DNA of 64,000 bases, taken from NCBI GenBank assembly GCA_913020115.1, contig CAJWBQ010000020.1, forward strand, positions 25,851 to 89,850, read 5' to 3'. This document shows positions 63,588-64,000 of this stretch, in pieces; the first letter of the stretch is position 1, and every line of letters begins with the position of its first letter. The position numbers and the translations under genes were made by a program. Source of the DNA: an uncultured Cellvibrionales bacterium (GTDB lineage: Bacteria > Pseudomonadota > Gammaproteobacteria > Pseudomonadales > Cellvibrionaceae). The notes below the pieces were generated by a model. That model was not told the DNA's origin. It searched no databases and worked only from the letters and a program-made list of their open reading frames with translations.

Positions 63588-64000
63588 ATGGCAGAGCCCC
63601 AGACACTGGTCATACGGGACTTGGGTATATTGGACTATGAACCCGTGTGGAAGGCCATGTCGGCCTTTACCGATCAGCGCGACGCCAGTTGTCAGGATGA
63701 AATTTGGCTAGTGCAACACCCCGCCGTTTTTACTCAAGGGCAAGCCGGCAAGGCAGAACATTTACTCATGCCCGGTGATATCCCTGTCATTCAGGTTGAT
63801 CGAGGTGGCCAAGTGACATACCACGGCATAGGTCAATTAGTTCTATACCCTTTGTTGGACATCCGACGCTTAGGCTTTGGTGTGCGCGAGCTGGTAAGCC
63901 GGCTAGAGCAGTGCATCGTTAGTACTTTGGCTGAGTATGGAATAGAGGCCTACCCAAAACCTGATGCGCCGGGGGTGTATGTCAGCGGTGCTAAGATTGC
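63588..64000 (+). CDS. lipB: octanoyltransferase LipB (3' truncated by window edge)
   Basis: First about 137 codons only. Transfers octanoyl from ACP to lipoate-dependent enzymes. Signature segments [36 protein letters not shown] and [10 protein letters not shown]; the last runs into the window end, just at the catalytic lysine. The catalytic Cys is beyond the edge. Confidence 0.95.
   Translation, partial: MAEPQTLVIRDLGILDYEPVWKAMSAFTDQRDASCQDEIWLVQHPAVFTQGQAGKAEHLLMPGDIPVIQVDRGGQVTYHGIGQLVLYPLLDIRRLGFGVRELVSRLEQCIVSTLAEYGIEAYPKPDAPGVYVSGAKI

Overview
The window reads as a chromosomal segment of a free-living, probably marine, gammaproteobacterium. Two blocks support this: the order glmM-tpiA-secG-tRNA(Leu)-tRNA(fMet)-rimP-nusA-infB-rbfA-truB-rpsO-pnp, and the order dksA-gluQ-(small membrane protein)-cbrA-cbrB-...-pcnB-folK-panB, which I otherwise know from Pseudomonas. 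Base composition is moderate rather than Pseudomonas-high, and there are also a K+-type membrane pyrophosphatase and a PPi-type phosphofructokinase, so I guess a Cellvibrionales/Spongiibacteraceae-like lineage; this is inference, not a database result.

Layout. 1-2.8 kb: 3' part of glmM, tpiA, secG, tRNA-Leu(GAG) and initiator tRNA. 2.8-7.9 kb: a roughly 5-kb segment bounded by a 14-bp direct repeat of the tRNA-fMet 3' end, carrying an OmpW-like porin and a TetR-controlled operon (GST, double cupin, FAD amine oxidase, TetR) whose promoter is flanked by two matching operators. 8-16.9 kb: the translation/transcription/RNA-decay cluster rimP to pnp. 16.9-21.1 kb (minus): pcnB, folK, deoxynucleoside kinase, panB and an unknown gene. 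21.1-30.1 kb: a non-coding regulatory region, a MocR/FMN-oxidase divergent pair, then cbrB, cbrA, a cbrX-like small ORF, gluQ and dksA (minus). 30.3-35.3 kb: sfsA, Rieske protein, TfoX C-domain, M15 peptidase, cysE, a GGDEF protein and an acidic unknown. 35.3-42.5 kb: soluble PPase, membrane PPase, an output-less PAS sensor, periplasmic MsrA and PPi-phosphofructokinase. 42.7-49.2 kb: mpl, ubiX, a kinase/pseudokinase, an MMPL exporter. 49.3-54.1 kb: HAD hydrolase, a long REP-like palindrome, a PhoPQ-like system with PepSY and glycine-zipper proteins, a LonN protein. 54.3-64 kb: proA, nadD, rsfS, rlmH, mrdA, rodA, mltB, rlpA, dacA, ybeD, lipB (cut by the window end), the classical elongasome/lipoate cluster.

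The most notable element is on the minus strand between the MocR gene and pcnB (about 21159-21592). A stretch full of AAYAAYAA motifs ends in a rho-independent terminator and is preceded by a GG-N10-GC sigma54 promoter, an IHF/FNR-like site, a TGTTAC-N14-GTAACA repeat and a perfect CRP-type site. In Pseudomonas the same slot, between cbrB and pcnB, holds CrcZ, the sRNA that titrates Hfq/Crc. I propose a CrcZ-like RNA with a compound carbon/oxygen-responsive promoter outside Pseudomonas.

Working themes: carbon/nitrogen control (CbrX-CbrA-CbrB plus the candidate sRNA), pyrophosphate economy (ppa, hppA and pfp within about 7 kb), envelope building (mpl, mrdA, rodA, mltB, rlpA, dacA), and ribosome biogenesis (rimP, rbfA, truB, rpsO, rsfS, rlmH).
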